64,000 bases of DNA. Origin: Nitrospirota bacterium. Lineage in GTDB: Bacteria > Nitrospirota > Thermodesulfovibrionia > SZUA-242. This document shows, piece after piece, positions 1-9,409 of this stretch. A model generated the notes under the pieces. It saw only the letters and a list, made by a program, of their open reading frames with translations. It was not told the DNA's origin and ran no database searches. The stretch is from the NCBI GenBank assembly GCA_016212095.1, contig JACRHH010000005.1, forward strand, positions 1-64,000. Direction: 5' to 3'. Both the position numbers and the translations under genes were made by a program. The stretch's first letter is position 1; each line of letters starts with the position of its first letter.

Positions 1-117
1 CGGCGTTTTATCGAAACACACAACAAGACATCAACCAAGCCGTTCAGGTGGACAAAATCGGCGGACTCGATAATCGCATCGGTCAACAGGGCCAAAAACA
101 GGATGGACAATAGTTAA
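1..117 (+). CDS. IS630-family transposase, C-terminal end (partial)
   Basis: The window opens inside a reading frame that ends at TAA 115-117. Its 38 residues contain FIETHNKTSTKPFRWTKSAD, the typical end of IS630/Tc1-mariner type transposases, where a conserved KPF-W-KSAD tail follows the DDE catalytic core. The core lies outside the window, so I cannot tell whether the element is intact. It sits beside the AT-rich genes at 252-2970, which fits an acquired patch. No inverted repeat or target duplication could be identified with only one end visible. Confidence 0.75.
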   Translation, partial: RRFIETHNKTSTKPFRWTKSADSIIASVNRAKNRMDNS

Positions 118-251
118 CCAATTAACCGCACGGTTCACTAGTTTGACTTACATCCTTTTCATCAAGATCGTGGGCGGGGGAACATGTTATTGAACAATAA
201 TGTCCGCAAGGCTTATAAAACAAAGTAAACATGGAGCCAAAATAGACAACC

Positions 252-914
252 ATGCCGATAAAGTCAATATCAAGCGTAACACGACGCTTTGTCATGCGGT
301 GTATCATGCTCATTATTTATATTTTTCTAGCTTCCTGTGGCCAGAATAAACATATGGATGATGATCTTGCCTCTTGCGCTCCATTGCAGTTAAGCCTCTA
401 TGAAACGGCTTCATATAGATACATTTACAGGGGTAAGCAGGAGCATTTACTCAATGTAGAGGTTATTGCTGAATCAGACCATGATTTTGTAATACGAGAA
501 AGCTATGATTCAGTCACCAAAGACCTTCAAATTAACAAGTACTGCTCCGAAATCGAAACTAGATTTAGCAATGCGTTTCATCCTGAAGCATTGTTAGTGC
601 TTGATCCATCATCTAGTAATTGGGGGCAAGATACACTTTCAATGATTGCTAGGGACAATAAACGGATTCCAGCCAGAACTCTTGTTGATCTCACCTGTAA
701 TGAGCTCCGCATAACAACAGCAGCTGGCACATTTGATGTTGACTGCATTAAGACAGCATATCAAGAAAATAGTATTACGAGAATGATTGTGACAAGATAT
801 TTTTACAGGAATCTCGATTACTCACCATTGAATGGATTGGTTAAGTACAATGTTCAATATGCTGACTCGAATCAAGACTCAAGTATGGAACTTACATATT
901 GGAACGGCAAGTGA
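252..914 (+). CDS. hypothetical lipoprotein
   Basis: Product of 220 residues that I do not recognise. The N-terminus has a basic stretch (TRRFVMR), a hydrophobic core (IMLIIYIFL) and a lipobox LASC followed by GQ, so a lipidated cell-envelope protein is likely. The true start may be the internal ATG at 294, which would give a more usual signal length (MRCIMLIIYIFLASC). The rest is polar and looks like a small globular beta-rich domain. It is AT-richer than the genes after 3000 and lies between the IS630 end and the metalloprotease genes. Confidence 0.55.
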   Translation: MPIKSISSVTRRFVMRCIMLIIYIFLASCGQNKHMDDDLASCAPLQLSLYETASYRYIYRGKQEHLLNVEVIAESDHDFVIRESYDSVTKDLQINKYCSEIETRFSNAFHPEALLVLDPSSSNWGQDTLSMIARDNKRIPARTLVDLTCNELRITTAAGTFDVDCIKTAYQENSITRMIVTRYFYRNLDYSPLNGLVKYNVQYADSNQDSSMELTYWNGK

Positions 915-979
915 AACGCTGACTTTATAATCTTATGGATAGACGGGGTTACGACATGGTAAGATAAGTTATTCAATGG

Positions 980-1762
980 ATGTCAGTCTTGGTATTAATG
1001 AGTATGCCTGTTGGAATAACTCAGTCATTTGGGGCTATCTTGCCCTACCAAAGCTTTGAGGACATAATTGTTAAATCGGATGGGATTGTAATCGGAACTG
1101 TTTATGAAGTCGAGTATCATCGCTTTGATGCTGGTCAAATATATACGTACTTGACACTAACTAATATTGAAGTCCTTGATGGTCGATACGATTCACCTGA
1201 ACTTTCAATCGAGATCGAAGGTGGAGAGGTTGATGGGGAAGTATTAGATATTGAAGGTTCTCCTCACTTTGAAGTAGGAGATCATGTGATATTATTTTTA
1301 TTGGAGAATGGCACACAAATTGTTCCATTTGTTGGCTGGACTCAAGGGGTATTCCGCATACATGACGACATAACAACATTTGCGAACAAAATAGTAACTG
1401 ATTACAATGGAAATAGAATATTCGGTATGGAAAATGGGACTCTTATTAAAGAAAACATACACTTAGACAGGAATGTTTTTGTGTCTAAGCGTAGCACTAC
1501 TAAAAAATCAGTATCAAACGCAGTTCAAGGCAATGTTGGCATGAATGTTCTAGGTAATGTGTCGAGTTATTCTCAGTCACCAGTTACGAATCTCGATATG
1601 GCTTTGAATGGTTTAAACGGAACTCCCAAAACTTCGCTAACGTTGGAGCATTTCAAGGGAATCATTACAGATAGACTAAATGGGGTAAAAAAAACACAGG
1701 CTATCCTTAATAGCATTAGTAAGAATACTAGGACAGATAAAATGCGTCGCAATAAACAGTAA
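980..1762 (+). CDS. secreted protein of unknown function, companion of the matrixin-type protease
   Basis: The 260-residue product starts with a short hydrophobic segment (about 1-20) that could be a signal peptide, though it lacks the usual N-terminal positive charge; an upstream start in this frame is blocked by a TAA. Residues about 25-135 read IVIGTVYEVE, then VGDHVILFL and FVGWTQGVFRI. This resembles a family that I recall as often encoded next to secreted metzincin proteases. The C-terminal third is Asn/Ser/Lys-rich and of low complexity. It lies 92 bp upstream of the protease on the same strand, suggesting co-expression. Its function (inhibitor, chaperone or substrate adaptor) is unknown. 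Confidence 0.55.
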   Translation: MSVLVLMSMPVGITQSFGAILPYQSFEDIIVKSDGIVIGTVYEVEYHRFDAGQIYTYLTLTNIEVLDGRYDSPELSIEIEGGEVDGEVLDIEGSPHFEVGDHVILFLLENGTQIVPFVGWTQGVFRIHDDITTFANKIVTDYNGNRIFGMENGTLIKENIHLDRNVFVSKRSTTKKSVSNAVQGNVGMNVLGNVSSYSQSPVTNLDMALNGLNGTPKTSLTLEHFKGIITDRLNGVKKTQAILNSISKNTRTDKMRRNKQ

Positions 1763-1854
1763 TCCATTATTGTTGCGATGGTTTATACATATGGCGATGC
1801 ACAAGCAGTATTTAATCATATGCGTCAATATATTTTACAAGCAGGAGTGCTACA

Positions 1855-2970
1855 ATGAAAAGAACCAATTCAAAGCTTTCATTATTACCTAGTCAAAGCA
1901 CCCTATACTTATGCATACTATTACTTGGAATTTTGATGCATCCTATCTCCTCCGAAAGTGCTTGGGTACGGTCATGTTACAATGAGTACATTAACTGGCC
2001 AAACAGCAACTCGAACTTTCGTATTGACTCATCCTTCTTTAGTCCTAATAGCAATTGGGAGGCCAGCATAGTTAGAGCTTTAGATAGTTGGAGCAATCAA
2101 GGAGGATCAAGCTTCTACTTTACGCATGAGACTTCAGTTACAAGTAATAGCATTGGTAATGGCTCTAATGAAATTTACATGAATAGTGATGGTGGTGGAA
2201 ATTATCTAGCCGTTACCAGAACTAGATATAACTGCTACCGAGAGTATTATTATTTTGGCCCAGTCAACCATGATATACGTGAAACCGATATCCAAGTGTA
2301 TGATGGAAGCGCACAAGGTTATACTCCTGACCAATATTGGGACACCAGCGATCACACTTTAAGATATAACAACACTTCAGGGGTTCCGTTTAGTTTTGAA
2401 GGAGTTATGCTTCATGAATTGGGACATGCGTTAGGTTTACTTCATGAGGACAGTCGGATAGCTACGATGAATTCTTTTTATCCAAATGGCGGACCATATG
2501 GCGGAGCAAATATGTATGGGACGGAATGGCTTCCACACGCTGATGATTTATCCGGCTTACTACTCCTTTACCCAGGAACCAGTGTAAATCATGATATAGC
2601 CGCAAGCGCATTTAAATGGTCAAGTTCCGGAAATGTTGGCCTTGTTATCTCTCCATCAACAGCAACAAGAGGATCAAGCGTTACAATTGAGTACACTTTT
2701 GGGAATAGGGGAACAAGTAGAGAAGACTTTTGCATTGATTTTATGTTGTCTGAGAATGCTAACATTTCAGACTGGGATATACGTTTGGCTCGCAACACAG
2801 GAGCTTGGGCAGATCCTGGATTCGAGGGTACTTTCCAAAAGACCTTGAGTATTCCAACGAACATCCACACTGGATCGTATTTCCTTGGGTTTATTATCCA
2901 CTGTGATAGCGATACGCAGTATTTTCCTAACGACTTCCAGCAAATGCCTCGTCCCATTTTCATTCAGTGA
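1855..2970 (+). CDS. secreted matrixin-like zinc metalloprotease with C-terminal CARDB-like domain
   Basis: Product of 371 residues with a signal peptide (about 1-35, ending near SSESAW). The zinc site is HELGHALGLLHED at about residue 188, an HExxHxxGxxH metzincin motif with three His ligands and a catalytic Glu, followed by the Met-turn in IATMNS. This places it in the peptidase M10 (matrixin) group. Residues about 245-371 form an Ig-like, CARDB-type beta domain (NRGTSREDF, IPTNIHTGSYFLGF) that usually binds or presents substrates. No pro-peptide cysteine switch is evident. An RBS-like GCAGGAG lies at 1841-1847. A role in digesting extracellular protein is inferred. Confidence 0.85.
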   Translation: MKRTNSKLSLLPSQSTLYLCILLLGILMHPISSESAWVRSCYNEYINWPNSNSNFRIDSSFFSPNSNWEASIVRALDSWSNQGGSSFYFTHETSVTSNSIGNGSNEIYMNSDGGGNYLAVTRTRYNCYREYYYFGPVNHDIRETDIQVYDGSAQGYTPDQYWDTSDHTLRYNNTSGVPFSFEGVMLHELGHALGLLHEDSRIATMNSFYPNGGPYGGANMYGTEWLPHADDLSGLLLLYPGTSVNHDIAASAFKWSSSGNVGLVISPSTATRGSSVTIEYTFGNRGTSREDFCIDFMLSENANISDWDIRLARNTGAWADPGFEGTFQKTLSIPTNIHTGSYFLGFIIHCDSDTQYFPNDFQQMPRPIFIQ

Positions 2971-3001
2971 GATTTATGGGGTGGTGGTCAGTTGAATGTG
3001 C

Positions 3002-4624
3002 TCAGGCTCTTATCGAAAACCCGAACCCCGCTCCGTCCCATTTCGCCGCGCACCTGCATTTTTCCTGTCCCGGATAGGAACCGGAAACCGCGTGATTGGC
3101 AACGATGTCCAGCAGGATAGACTCTATGCCCGGCGCGTCTGCCTCGTCCGCGCCGATTTCCGCCGCCATCTCCGCCGCCGTGCCGCGAAAACCGCCCTTT
3201 GCCACGCGGTCAACAACCGCCTTCGACAGCCGGTTGTGGTTGTCGGCTGACAGTTTTCCGGCCTGAACTCCGGGCTGGTCGAACGGGTTTATTCCCCACA
3301 TGCCGCCCAGAAACGCAACCACGCGCTCCTCAAGCGCAACCAGCATTCCCATGTTGAACTCGTCCTGACGCTCGAAGGCGAGCGAAACAAACTCCCGCCC
3401 GTTGCCAAGCAGCGCCTTCTGCGTGCCCTCCACAAACGCCAAAAGCTGGCGGCCCATGCTCCCGGCCTTGTTGTTGCTGAAATCAGCCGTCCGGCTTCGG
3501 AAGCTTATGAAATGAACAAAACTGTCGCTGATTCCCTCCTGAATCTGCTGCATGAAGGCGTGCTGCTCGCCTGTTCCCACGCCGCCGAATATGGTGAGGC
3601 CGGTCGGCGCTTTCAGCCTGCGCCCGGTTATCGAGAGCCTTTTGCCGAGCGATTCCATGAACAATTGCTGGAAATAATGCGCGGTCTCTTTCAGGGAGTC
3701 GCTGTATCCAAGAACGATCTGGTTTTTGTGGCCCTCGCGCCGGATCTGGTCGTTAATGACAAGCGTGAGAAGCATTGCGGGATTTTCCACGGCATCGGGC
3801 TTGCGCGTGAGCGCGTCCATGTGCGCCTGTCCGCGCAGGAAGGCGGCGAAGTCGATTCCGGCAAACGCAGCCGGAACCATGCCCACCGCGCTTCCAACCG
3901 AGGTTCTGCCGCCGGTTTCCACGTTCATGTGGAAAACATGCATGAAGCCCTTCTCCCGGCTTTCGCGGTCAAACGGCGAGCCGGGCGTGGTCACGGTGAT
4001 GTTGTGCCTGCCCGGCTCAAGCCCGCCTGCCGAAAGCAGCGCGTTGAGCGCCTCCATGTTTCCGGCTGTTTCCGCCGTGCCGCCGGATTTGGAGATGTTC
4101 ACCATGATGGTGGTCGGAAGATCGAGCTTGCGAATGAGCATGTGGAAACCTTCCGGATCGGTGTTGCATGCGAAATGCATCCTGATGGGCAGGCCGCGCC
4201 CGAAGTTGTAGTCTGCGCCGTGCTTCGCAATCAGAAGCATCAGCGGCCCCAGAAACGAGCCGCCGATGCCGTTTACGATAACGTCTGTATAGCGCGCGCC
4301 TGCTTCGTTAACAACGCGGCCTTCCCGTATTTCGCCGATCGCCGCCTTTATCGCTTCCCATTGCGCCAGCGATTTCTTCAGGCCCGCGCCCTTTCGCAGG
4401 TTGAAATGATCCACGCGGCGGCCCTCGGAGGCGTTTACAGGTTCGCCCGCCTCGATTCGGCGCGAGAAGTCGAGCGCTGCGGCGATCAGCTTTTTATCGC
4501 GCCGGACAGCTTTTTCGCGGTCAAAGCCGGAGGCTCCGGCGTAGTTCAGCAGGAACCCGGAAGCGGCGTCGAACAGCCGGTATCCGCCGAAAAAGCGCTT
4601 ATGGTAATCGTCGATAGAGTTCAT
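3002..4624 (-). CDS. pgi: glucose-6-phosphate isomerase
   Basis: Product of 540 residues that interconverts glucose-6-phosphate and fructose-6-phosphate in cytosolic glycolysis and gluconeogenesis. Family landmarks: VIVNGIGGSFLGP, the sugar-phosphate loop NISKSGGTAET, GVGTGEQHAFMQQIQEG and NPFDQPGVQAGK. The length is normal for the long bacterial form. A GGAGG lies just upstream of the ATG on the minus strand. It is divergent from the chemoreceptor gene and convergent with the metalloprotease; GC content rises sharply on entering this gene, marking the right edge of the AT-rich patch. Confidence 0.95.
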   Translation of the reverse strand: MNSIDDYHKRFFGGYRLFDAASGFLLNYAGASGFDREKAVRRDKKLIAAALDFSRRIEAGEPVNASEGRRVDHFNLRKGAGLKKSLAQWEAIKAAIGEIREGRVVNEAGARYTDVIVNGIGGSFLGPLMLLIAKHGADYNFGRGLPIRMHFACNTDPEGFHMLIRKLDLPTTIMVNISKSGGTAETAGNMEALNALLSAGGLEPGRHNITVTTPGSPFDRESREKGFMHVFHMNVETGGRTSVGSAVGMVPAAFAGIDFAAFLRGQAHMDALTRKPDAVENPAMLLTLVINDQIRREGHKNQIVLGYSDSLKETAHYFQQLFMESLGKRLSITGRRLKAPTGLTIFGGVGTGEQHAFMQQIQEGISDSFVHFISFRSRTADFSNNKAGSMGRQLLAFVEGTQKALLGNGREFVSLAFERQDEFNMGMLVALEERVVAFLGGMWGINPFDQPGVQAGKLSADNHNRLSKAVVDRVAKGGFRGTAAEMAAEIGADEADAPGIESILLDIVANHAVSGSYPGQEKCRCAAKWDGAGFGFSIRA

Positions 4625-4701
4625 TCATCCTCCCGTTATATCGGTGAAATTCGCATCGCAGTATGAATTATCCGATGGAACCGGCTGGAGCGCAAGATTA
4701 T

Positions 4702-4728
4702 TCAAGATTTTACCCTCCAAACCGATAA
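4702..4728 (+). promoter_or_regulatory. sigma-28 (FliA)-like promoter of the chemoreceptor gene
   Basis: TCAAGATT (4702-4709), an 11-base spacer, then ACCGATAA (4721-4728). The enterobacterial FliA consensus is TAAAGTTT-N11-GCCGATAA, so 6 of 8 and 7 of 8 positions match with exact spacing. The ATG of the chemoreceptor at 4806 would have a leader of about 70 bases with GGAGGA at 4795-4800. Class-3 flagellar control of a chemoreceptor is the expected arrangement. Confidence 0.7.
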
Positions 4729-4805
4729 ATATTCATAAAGCTATTAGCTCCGATGGAGGGATCGGATCGTGGCCTGTCATTCATTAACCATATCGGAGGA
4801 ACAGC

Positions 4806-6824
4806 ATGATTCCTGGCATGACGATCAAGCGAAAGCTGATACTGTCGATCGCGCTTGTGACGGCGGTCATAATGCTGGCAGGCGCGTTTACATGGTCTTT
4901 GCTCGGAGGCATTACGTCTCAGAAGATGATGCAGGCCGAAATCAAGGCCGCGGCACAGATGCAGTTTCATGTGGCCGCGGTGTGGCAATTCTTCACCGAT
5001 GCGTCATTGACGCTTGACGAAAACGTTATCGCCGAGGCGAAGACGCATTACGATCTGGCGTTGGATGAGATTGCCAAGATAGAACGGATCGACACTGACA
5101 AACGCAAGACAGGTCATCTGGATATAATGCGCCGGATGAAAAGCGACCTCAATCTGCTCTGGAACGCCGGAGAGACGATGTTCAGGGCGTACAAGGCCGA
5201 CAAGCGGCAGGGTGACGCCGCAATGGAAAAATTCGACAAGGCTGCCGAGGCGGTTATCTCTGCCGCGAACAACTATGTTGGCCAGGAGGAAAAGGATGCC
5301 GAGGATGTAACCGATGCCCTGATTAATCGCGTATCAGGCATGGGAATGTCGATAGCCATTTTCGGCGGGCTTGTGATTATCATGCTTGTGTTCATCAGCA
5401 AGTCCATACTAAAGCCCGTGAGATCGATCATCGATGATGTCCGCGAACTGGCGAAGGGCGATCTGACCGTGCGATCGGGTGCCGGATCAAAGCCCAGTGA
5501 CGAGATCGGCAGCCTGGCCGCCGAAATAGACAAGATGGTCGAATCATTCAACGGAATCCTGTCAAAGATTCTCGACACCGCTCATCGCACCATCGACGAG
5601 GTTGATGGCCTGCGGATGCGCGGCATGAGGATAACCAAGGAGGCAGGCAAGCAGGCAGATGATTCAAGCCAGATTGCAACTGCAATAGAGGAAATGAGCC
5701 GGTCTATTACCGACATAGCGCAAAACGCTTCCGCATCGGCGGCAACGGCGGAAGAAGCGATGAGCGTTGCGGCAAGGGGAGCCGAAATTTCTGTTCAGGC
5801 TGCCGGAACCGTCGGCAATGTTCATTCGACAACCCAGGAGCTTGGCACGATGGTGGAAAAGCTCAACGGCAGGGTGGGCGAAATAGGGGACATAGTGACG
5901 GTGATCAAGGACATAGCCGACCAGACCAATCTGCTTGCCCTGAACGCGGCCATAGAGGCGGCGCGAGCCGGAGAGCAGGGACGCGGCTTTGCCGTTGTGG
6001 CCGACGAGGTGCGCAAGCTGGCCGAAAAGACCAAAACGGCAACAGACGAGATTTCACACAAGATTGGGGCGGTTCAGACCGACGCCGAGGCAACCCGCCT
6101 GTCCATGGACACGGCATCCGCCGAGGTCGAAAAATCCACGGAGCAGATCTCGAAGGTTGGAGAAGCGCTTACAGACATTGTCGAGAAGGTGCAGAGCGCA
6201 AGGGATCAGATTACCAGAATAGCCGCCGCGGTCGATCAGCAGTCAGGCACGTCACGCAGCGTTGCTTCCAATGTGGAGCGTCAGCTTGCCGGAACCAATT
6301 CCATTGATGAAATGTCGCAGGATTCGCTCAAGGGCGTAAGCAGCCTCATCGCGATAGCCGAGGATCTTCGCAAGGTCACAACCGAATTCAAGACCGATGG
6401 CGGCCATCTCCAGATGCTGAAGCTGGCCAAGGGCGATCACCGCATCTTCATGGGCAGAATCGCCTCTTGCCTGCTCGGGAACATCAAGATCGATCCGGCA
6501 ACGCTTCCCGATCATCACAACTGCCGCTTCGGCAAGTGGTACGACACAACCGGCCAGTCGGTCTGCGGCTCCAGTTCGAAATTCCGGCAGATAACCCCGC
6601 CGCACGAGAAGATTCACTCGATGGCCAAAGAGGCTGTATCGCTCTACAACAGCGGCCAGAGGGAGCGGGCAATGCAGGTTTTCGACGAGATGGAAAAGGT
6701 TTCCGGCGAAATAGCGCATCTGCTTGAGGGCGTCGCGCACGACTGCGGCAACCATCATGCAATTGCGGCGGCACGTGTTGCGCCCGCCAATAAGGCAGCG
6801 GCGCGGGCGGTGGCGAGACGCTGA
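4806..6824 (+). CDS. methyl-accepting chemotaxis protein with C-terminal CZB zinc-binding domain
   Basis: Product of 672 residues. A TM segment near residues 8-28 and a second near 177-199 frame a periplasmic four-helix-type sensor (about 30-175); a HAMP domain follows (about 200-252). The signalling hairpin tip contains [19 protein letters not shown] and [16 protein letters not shown], the CheW/CheA contact region. The C-terminal part (about 545-650) has H-RIF, C-RFGKWY and HEKIH, matching the chemoreceptor zinc-binding (CZB) pattern of three His and one Cys. No CheR/CheB-tethering pentapeptide is present. CZB domains in other bacteria sense zinc or redox-linked zinc release, so energy or oxidant sensing is a plausible but unproven role. 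Confidence 0.92.
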   Translation: MIPGMTIKRKLILSIALVTAVIMLAGAFTWSLLGGITSQKMMQAEIKAAAQMQFHVAAVWQFFTDASLTLDENVIAEAKTHYDLALDEIAKIERIDTDKRKTGHLDIMRRMKSDLNLLWNAGETMFRAYKADKRQGDAAMEKFDKAAEAVISAANNYVGQEEKDAEDVTDALINRVSGMGMSIAIFGGLVIIMLVFISKSILKPVRSIIDDVRELAKGDLTVRSGAGSKPSDEIGSLAAEIDKMVESFNGILSKILDTAHRTIDEVDGLRMRGMRITKEAGKQADDSSQIATAIEEMSRSITDIAQNASASAATAEEAMSVAARGAEISVQAAGTVGNVHSTTQELGTMVEKLNGRVGEIGDIVTVIKDIADQTNLLALNAAIEAARAGEQGRGFAVVADEVRKLAEKTKTATDEISHKIGAVQTDAEATRLSMDTASAEVEKSTEQISKVGEALTDIVEKVQSARDQITRIAAAVDQQSGTSRSVASNVERQLAGTNSIDEMSQDSLKGVSSLIAIAEDLRKVTTEFKTDGGHLQMLKLAKGDHRIFMGRIASCLLGNIKIDPATLPDHHNCRFGKWYDTTGQSVCGSSSKFRQITPPHEKIHSMAKEAVSLYNSGQRERAMQVFDEMEKVSGEIAHLLEGVAHDCGNHHAIAAARVAPANKAAARAVARR

Positions 6825-6828
6825 CTAA

Positions 6829-6866
6829 ACTCCCCCGGCCCCTCTCCTGAAGGAGAGGGGGGATGG
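6829..6866. repeat. intergenic palindromic repeat after the chemoreceptor gene
   Basis: CCCCTCTCC-TGAA-GGAGAGGGG forms a perfect 9-bp stem with a 4-base loop at 6839-6860, flanked by C-rich and G-rich sequence. There is no T-tract, so it is not a classic intrinsic terminator, although the hairpin could stabilise the upstream mRNA. Such C/G-rich palindromes often occur as dispersed intergenic repeats; only one copy of this exact sequence was noticed here. Confidence 0.6.
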
Positions 6867-6883
6867 GGAATTGCGTTCGTTTG

Positions 6884-6892
6884 TGATAATTT
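6884..6892 (+). promoter_or_regulatory. extended -10 promoter element of the MgtC gene
   Basis: TG (6884-6885), one base, then TAATTT (6887-6892) fits an extended -10 (TGnTATAAT). Transcription would start around 6899, exactly at the ATG of the next gene, which has no Shine-Dalgarno sequence. No convincing -35 is visible. Confidence 0.45.
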
Positions 6893-6898
6893 AACCCC

Positions 6899-7618
6899 AT
6901 GACAGGAATATGTGACGGCAGTTTCATACAAAGCGATGCGCTGAACATTCTGCTTCATCTTCTGGTGGCGGTTGCCGCCGGCGGCTTTATCGGAATAGAG
7001 CGGCGCTATCATGGCCGCCCCGCCGGTTTTCGCACCCATGCGCTGGTCTGCATGGCTTCAAGCCTGCTGATGCTGGTTTCGATTTTTCAGGCCAAGTGGT
7101 TTCCGGCGATGGCAACCGATACGGTTCGTATCGATCCGACACGCATGGCTCAGGGCGTGATGACCGAAATAGGCTTTCTCGGCGCGGGCGTGATCATGAA
7201 GGAGGGCATCACCGTGCGCGGCCTGACCACCGCCGCCTCGATCTGGATAACCGCGGCCATTGGCATACTGGCGGGAGTGGGCTTTTACGTGCCGGTGGTA
7301 ATTGCGACATGCCTTACCGTCGGCGTGCTGACCGTATTCCGATGGCTGGAACTCCGGATGCCCGCGCTCACATATGCCCACCACCGCCTTCGCTTCAACA
7401 GAGCCTTGATCCCATCCGAGGACGAAATACGCAAGCTTATATCAGACCACGGGTTCACCATCGCCAACATGAGCTACAACCTGACCGGCGACGGCAGGTT
7501 CTTCGAATACAGCATGAGCATCCGCACCGTTGACAAGCGAAACACCCAGCGCCTTGCGGAAACGCTTTCACGGCGCGAGGCCGTAGTGGAGTTCCGTATA
7601 GCGCCGTTTGGCGATTGA
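6899..7618 (+). CDS. MgtC/SapB-family inner-membrane protein
   Basis: Product of 239 residues. Residues about 10-145 hold the MgtC domain: AAGGFIGIERRYHGRPAGFRTH, then MTEIGFLGAGVIMKEG and VRGLTTAASIWITAAIGILAG, with four or five membrane helices. The C-terminal part (about 150-239) is a soluble ACT-like domain. Family members affect growth at low Mg2+ and membrane potential through F1Fo-ATPase or transporters; the biochemical activity is not settled. The start has no ribosome-binding site and a -10 element lies directly upstream, suggesting a leaderless message. Confidence 0.88.
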   Translation: MTGICDGSFIQSDALNILLHLLVAVAAGGFIGIERRYHGRPAGFRTHALVCMASSLLMLVSIFQAKWFPAMATDTVRIDPTRMAQGVMTEIGFLGAGVIMKEGITVRGLTTAASIWITAAIGILAGVGFYVPVVIATCLTVGVLTVFRWLELRMPALTYAHHRLRFNRALIPSEDEIRKLISDHGFTIANMSYNLTGDGRFFEYSMSIRTVDKRNTQRLAETLSRREAVVEFRIAPFGD

Positions 7619-7649
7619 TGGCGCCGGATTCGCCACTGCCGCCGCGCGC

Positions 7650-7679
7650 TTGACAAATTCCTTGCACAATTACTAATAT
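7650..7679 (+). promoter_or_regulatory. sigma-70 promoter of rpsU
   Basis: A perfect -35 TTGACA (7650-7655), an 18-base spacer and -10 TAATAT (7674-7679). Expected start about 7686, giving a leader of roughly 80 bases before the TTG start of rpsU at 7766. Confidence 0.75.
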
Positions 7680-7765
7680 TTCAAGCTTTTCGCGAAACCG
7701 GGCCAATATGTACGCGGCTTCATTGCCGCATGAACACTGCCCGAAGATAGGGGTGAGTTTTTTAG

Positions 7766-7951
7766 TTGGAAATCAAGGTTCACGACAATCAGGTAGATAA
7801 AGCGCTCAAGACGCTGAAGATGAAGATGGCCAAAGACGGCCTCCTCAAGGATTTCAAGCGCCACACCTACTATGAGAAGCCGTCTGTTAAAAAGAAGCGC
7901 AAGCAGGCCGAAGCCAGAAAGAAGAAGGCAAAGGCTATGCGCAAGCGCTAG
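7766..7951 (+). CDS. rpsU: 30S ribosomal protein S21
   Basis: Product of 61 residues, typical for S21, with the N-terminal VHDNQVDKALKTLK and a Lys/Arg-rich tail (KKKRKQAEARKKKAKAMRKR). S21 binds the 30S platform near the 16S 3' end and helps initiation. The start is TTG at 7766, preceded by AGGGGTGAG (7748-7756); there is no ATG upstream in frame. It is monocistronic, framed by a strong promoter and an intrinsic terminator. Confidence 0.95.
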   Translation: MEIKVHDNQVDKALKTLKMKMAKDGLLKDFKRHTYYEKPSVKKKRKQAEARKKKAKAMRKR

Positions 7952-7971
7952 ACCGAACGTTATCAAGCGTG

Positions 7972-8010
7972 AAACGCCCCCTGCCGTCAAGGTCGGGGGC
8001 GTTTTATTTT
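7972..8010 (+). terminator. intrinsic terminator of rpsU
   Basis: AAACGCCCCC (7972-7981) pairs with GGGGGCGTTT (7995-8004) around a 13-base loop, followed by a T-rich tail to 8010. It lies between convergent rpsU and mnmE; the A-rich left flank gives a weak U-tract in the other direction, so it may also end the minus-strand operon. Confidence 0.85.
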
Positions 8011-8023
8011 AGCGCGCTGTGTT

Positions 8024-9400
8024 CTATTTGCCGATGCAGAAGTCGCTGAATATAACGTCCAGAATATCATCCACAGCCGTAACGCCCAGTATCTCGTCCA
8101 TACAGGCAAGCGCGTCACGCAGGTCGAGAGACAGAAGTTCCGGCGGTTCTCCCGCTTCAAGAAGCGCAAGAAACCTGTTTATGGCCAAGACTGCTCCTTC
8201 CAGCGCAGTCTTGTGGCGAAGCCTAGTGATTACGATTCCCTCGGTTGACGCCGGATCGCGCACGGCAAGCGCCGAGATGGCCTCCATGAGCGCCTGAACG
8301 CCTTCGCCGGTGCGCGCGGAAAGGTTGATTACCGCGCGGCCTGAAAGCCCGGCATCCCCGGCCGTCCACGCACCCGGAAGATCGGATTTGTTGATCACCA
8401 GCAGAGACTTGCGCTGCGCGGTTTCTGAGGCAAGCTCCATGTCGGACGCATGAAGCGGCTCTGAGCCGTCGAGAACAAGAATCACGATCTCCGCCTGATC
8501 CATCGCAGCCCTGCTTCGGCGGATTCCCTCGGCCTCGGCCATGTCGCCCGCCTCGCGGATTCCGGCTGTGTCTATCAGGCGAACAGGCAGGCCGTCGATG
8601 CTCAATGTTTCCTCGATGGTGTCGCGCGTGGTTCCGGGAATGTCGGTGACGATGGCGCGCTCCTCGGCCAGAAGCAGGTTCAGAAGCGATGATTTCCCGA
8701 CGTTTGGCCTGCCGGCTATCGCAACGGAAATCCCCTCGCGAAGCGCCCTGCCGCCCTCCCATGTTGCAAGCAGATTTGCCGCCTCATCGGCAATGGCGGA
8801 AGCTCCGGTTCGAAAAACATCCAGATCGAACGCCGGTATGTCATCCTCCGGAAAGTCGATCCACGCCTCAAGATGCGCAAGCAGGCGTATCAGGCGTTCG
8901 CGCATCTCCGTAATCCTGCGGCCCAACCCTCCGCCAAGCTGGCGGGCGGCGCAGAGCAGGCTTCGTTTTGTTTTCGCGCCGATCACGTCCATGACCGCTT
9001 CCGACTGCGTCAGGTCTATCCGCCCGTTCAGAAACGCGCGCAGGGTAAATTCTCCAGGCTCAGCCGGACGCGCGCCCGCATGTACGACCGCCTGAAGAAT
9101 TTCGCGCACAGAGGCTGTGCCGCCGTGGCAGTGAATTTCCACAACATCTTCGCGGGTGTAGGTGCGAGGAGCCTTCATGTAAACGGCAAGCACCTCGTCA
9201 ATGGGGAGGTTGTCGTCAGTTACAATGCGACCGTAACAAAGCAGGTGGGAAGCGAAATCCGTCCTGCTGCCGCCGGACGGATTCCTGAAGATACTGCGGA
9301 GTATTGAAAGCGAGAGGTTTCCGCTTATGCGGACAATTCCGATCGCGCCTTCGCCGGGCGGAGTGGAGATGGCGGCGATTGTGTCGTCATGCAACCTCAA
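8024..9400 (-). CDS. mnmE: tRNA-5-carboxymethylaminomethyluridine(34) synthesis GTPase MnmE
   Basis: Product of 458 residues, full length. With MnmG it modifies U34 of tRNAs reading split codon boxes. N-terminal tetrahydrofolate-binding domain (DDTIAAISTPPGEGAIGIVR, then VVEIHCHGG and PAEPGEFTLRAFLNGRIDL). The G domain has P-loop GRPNVGKSS, switch region DIPGTTRD, DTAG and NKSD. The end FCIGK carries the catalytic C-terminal Cys. The start codon is TTG (minus strand, 9400), a second TTG lying two codons on. It follows yidC by 9 bp and is the last gene of the rpmH block. Confidence 0.95.
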   Translation of the reverse strand: MRLHDDTIAAISTPPGEGAIGIVRISGNLSLSILRSIFRNPSGGSRTDFASHLLCYGRIVTDDNLPIDEVLAVYMKAPRTYTREDVVEIHCHGGTASVREILQAVVHAGARPAEPGEFTLRAFLNGRIDLTQSEAVMDVIGAKTKRSLLCAARQLGGGLGRRITEMRERLIRLLAHLEAWIDFPEDDIPAFDLDVFRTGASAIADEAANLLATWEGGRALREGISVAIAGRPNVGKSSLLNLLLAEERAIVTDIPGTTRDTIEETLSIDGLPVRLIDTAGIREAGDMAEAEGIRRSRAAMDQAEIVILVLDGSEPLHASDMELASETAQRKSLLVINKSDLPGAWTAGDAGLSGRAVINLSARTGEGVQALMEAISALAVRDPASTEGIVITRLRHKTALEGAVLAINRFLALLEAGEPPELLSLDLRDALACMDEILGVTAVDDILDVIFSDFCIGK

Positions 9401-9409
9401 GAATATTTA

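Noticed and set aside
3512-4666. Long plus-strand open frame opposite pgi (384 codons)
   Set aside because: It is the mirror of a high-GC, well-recognised pgi gene; the translation has no recognisable domain and biased composition.
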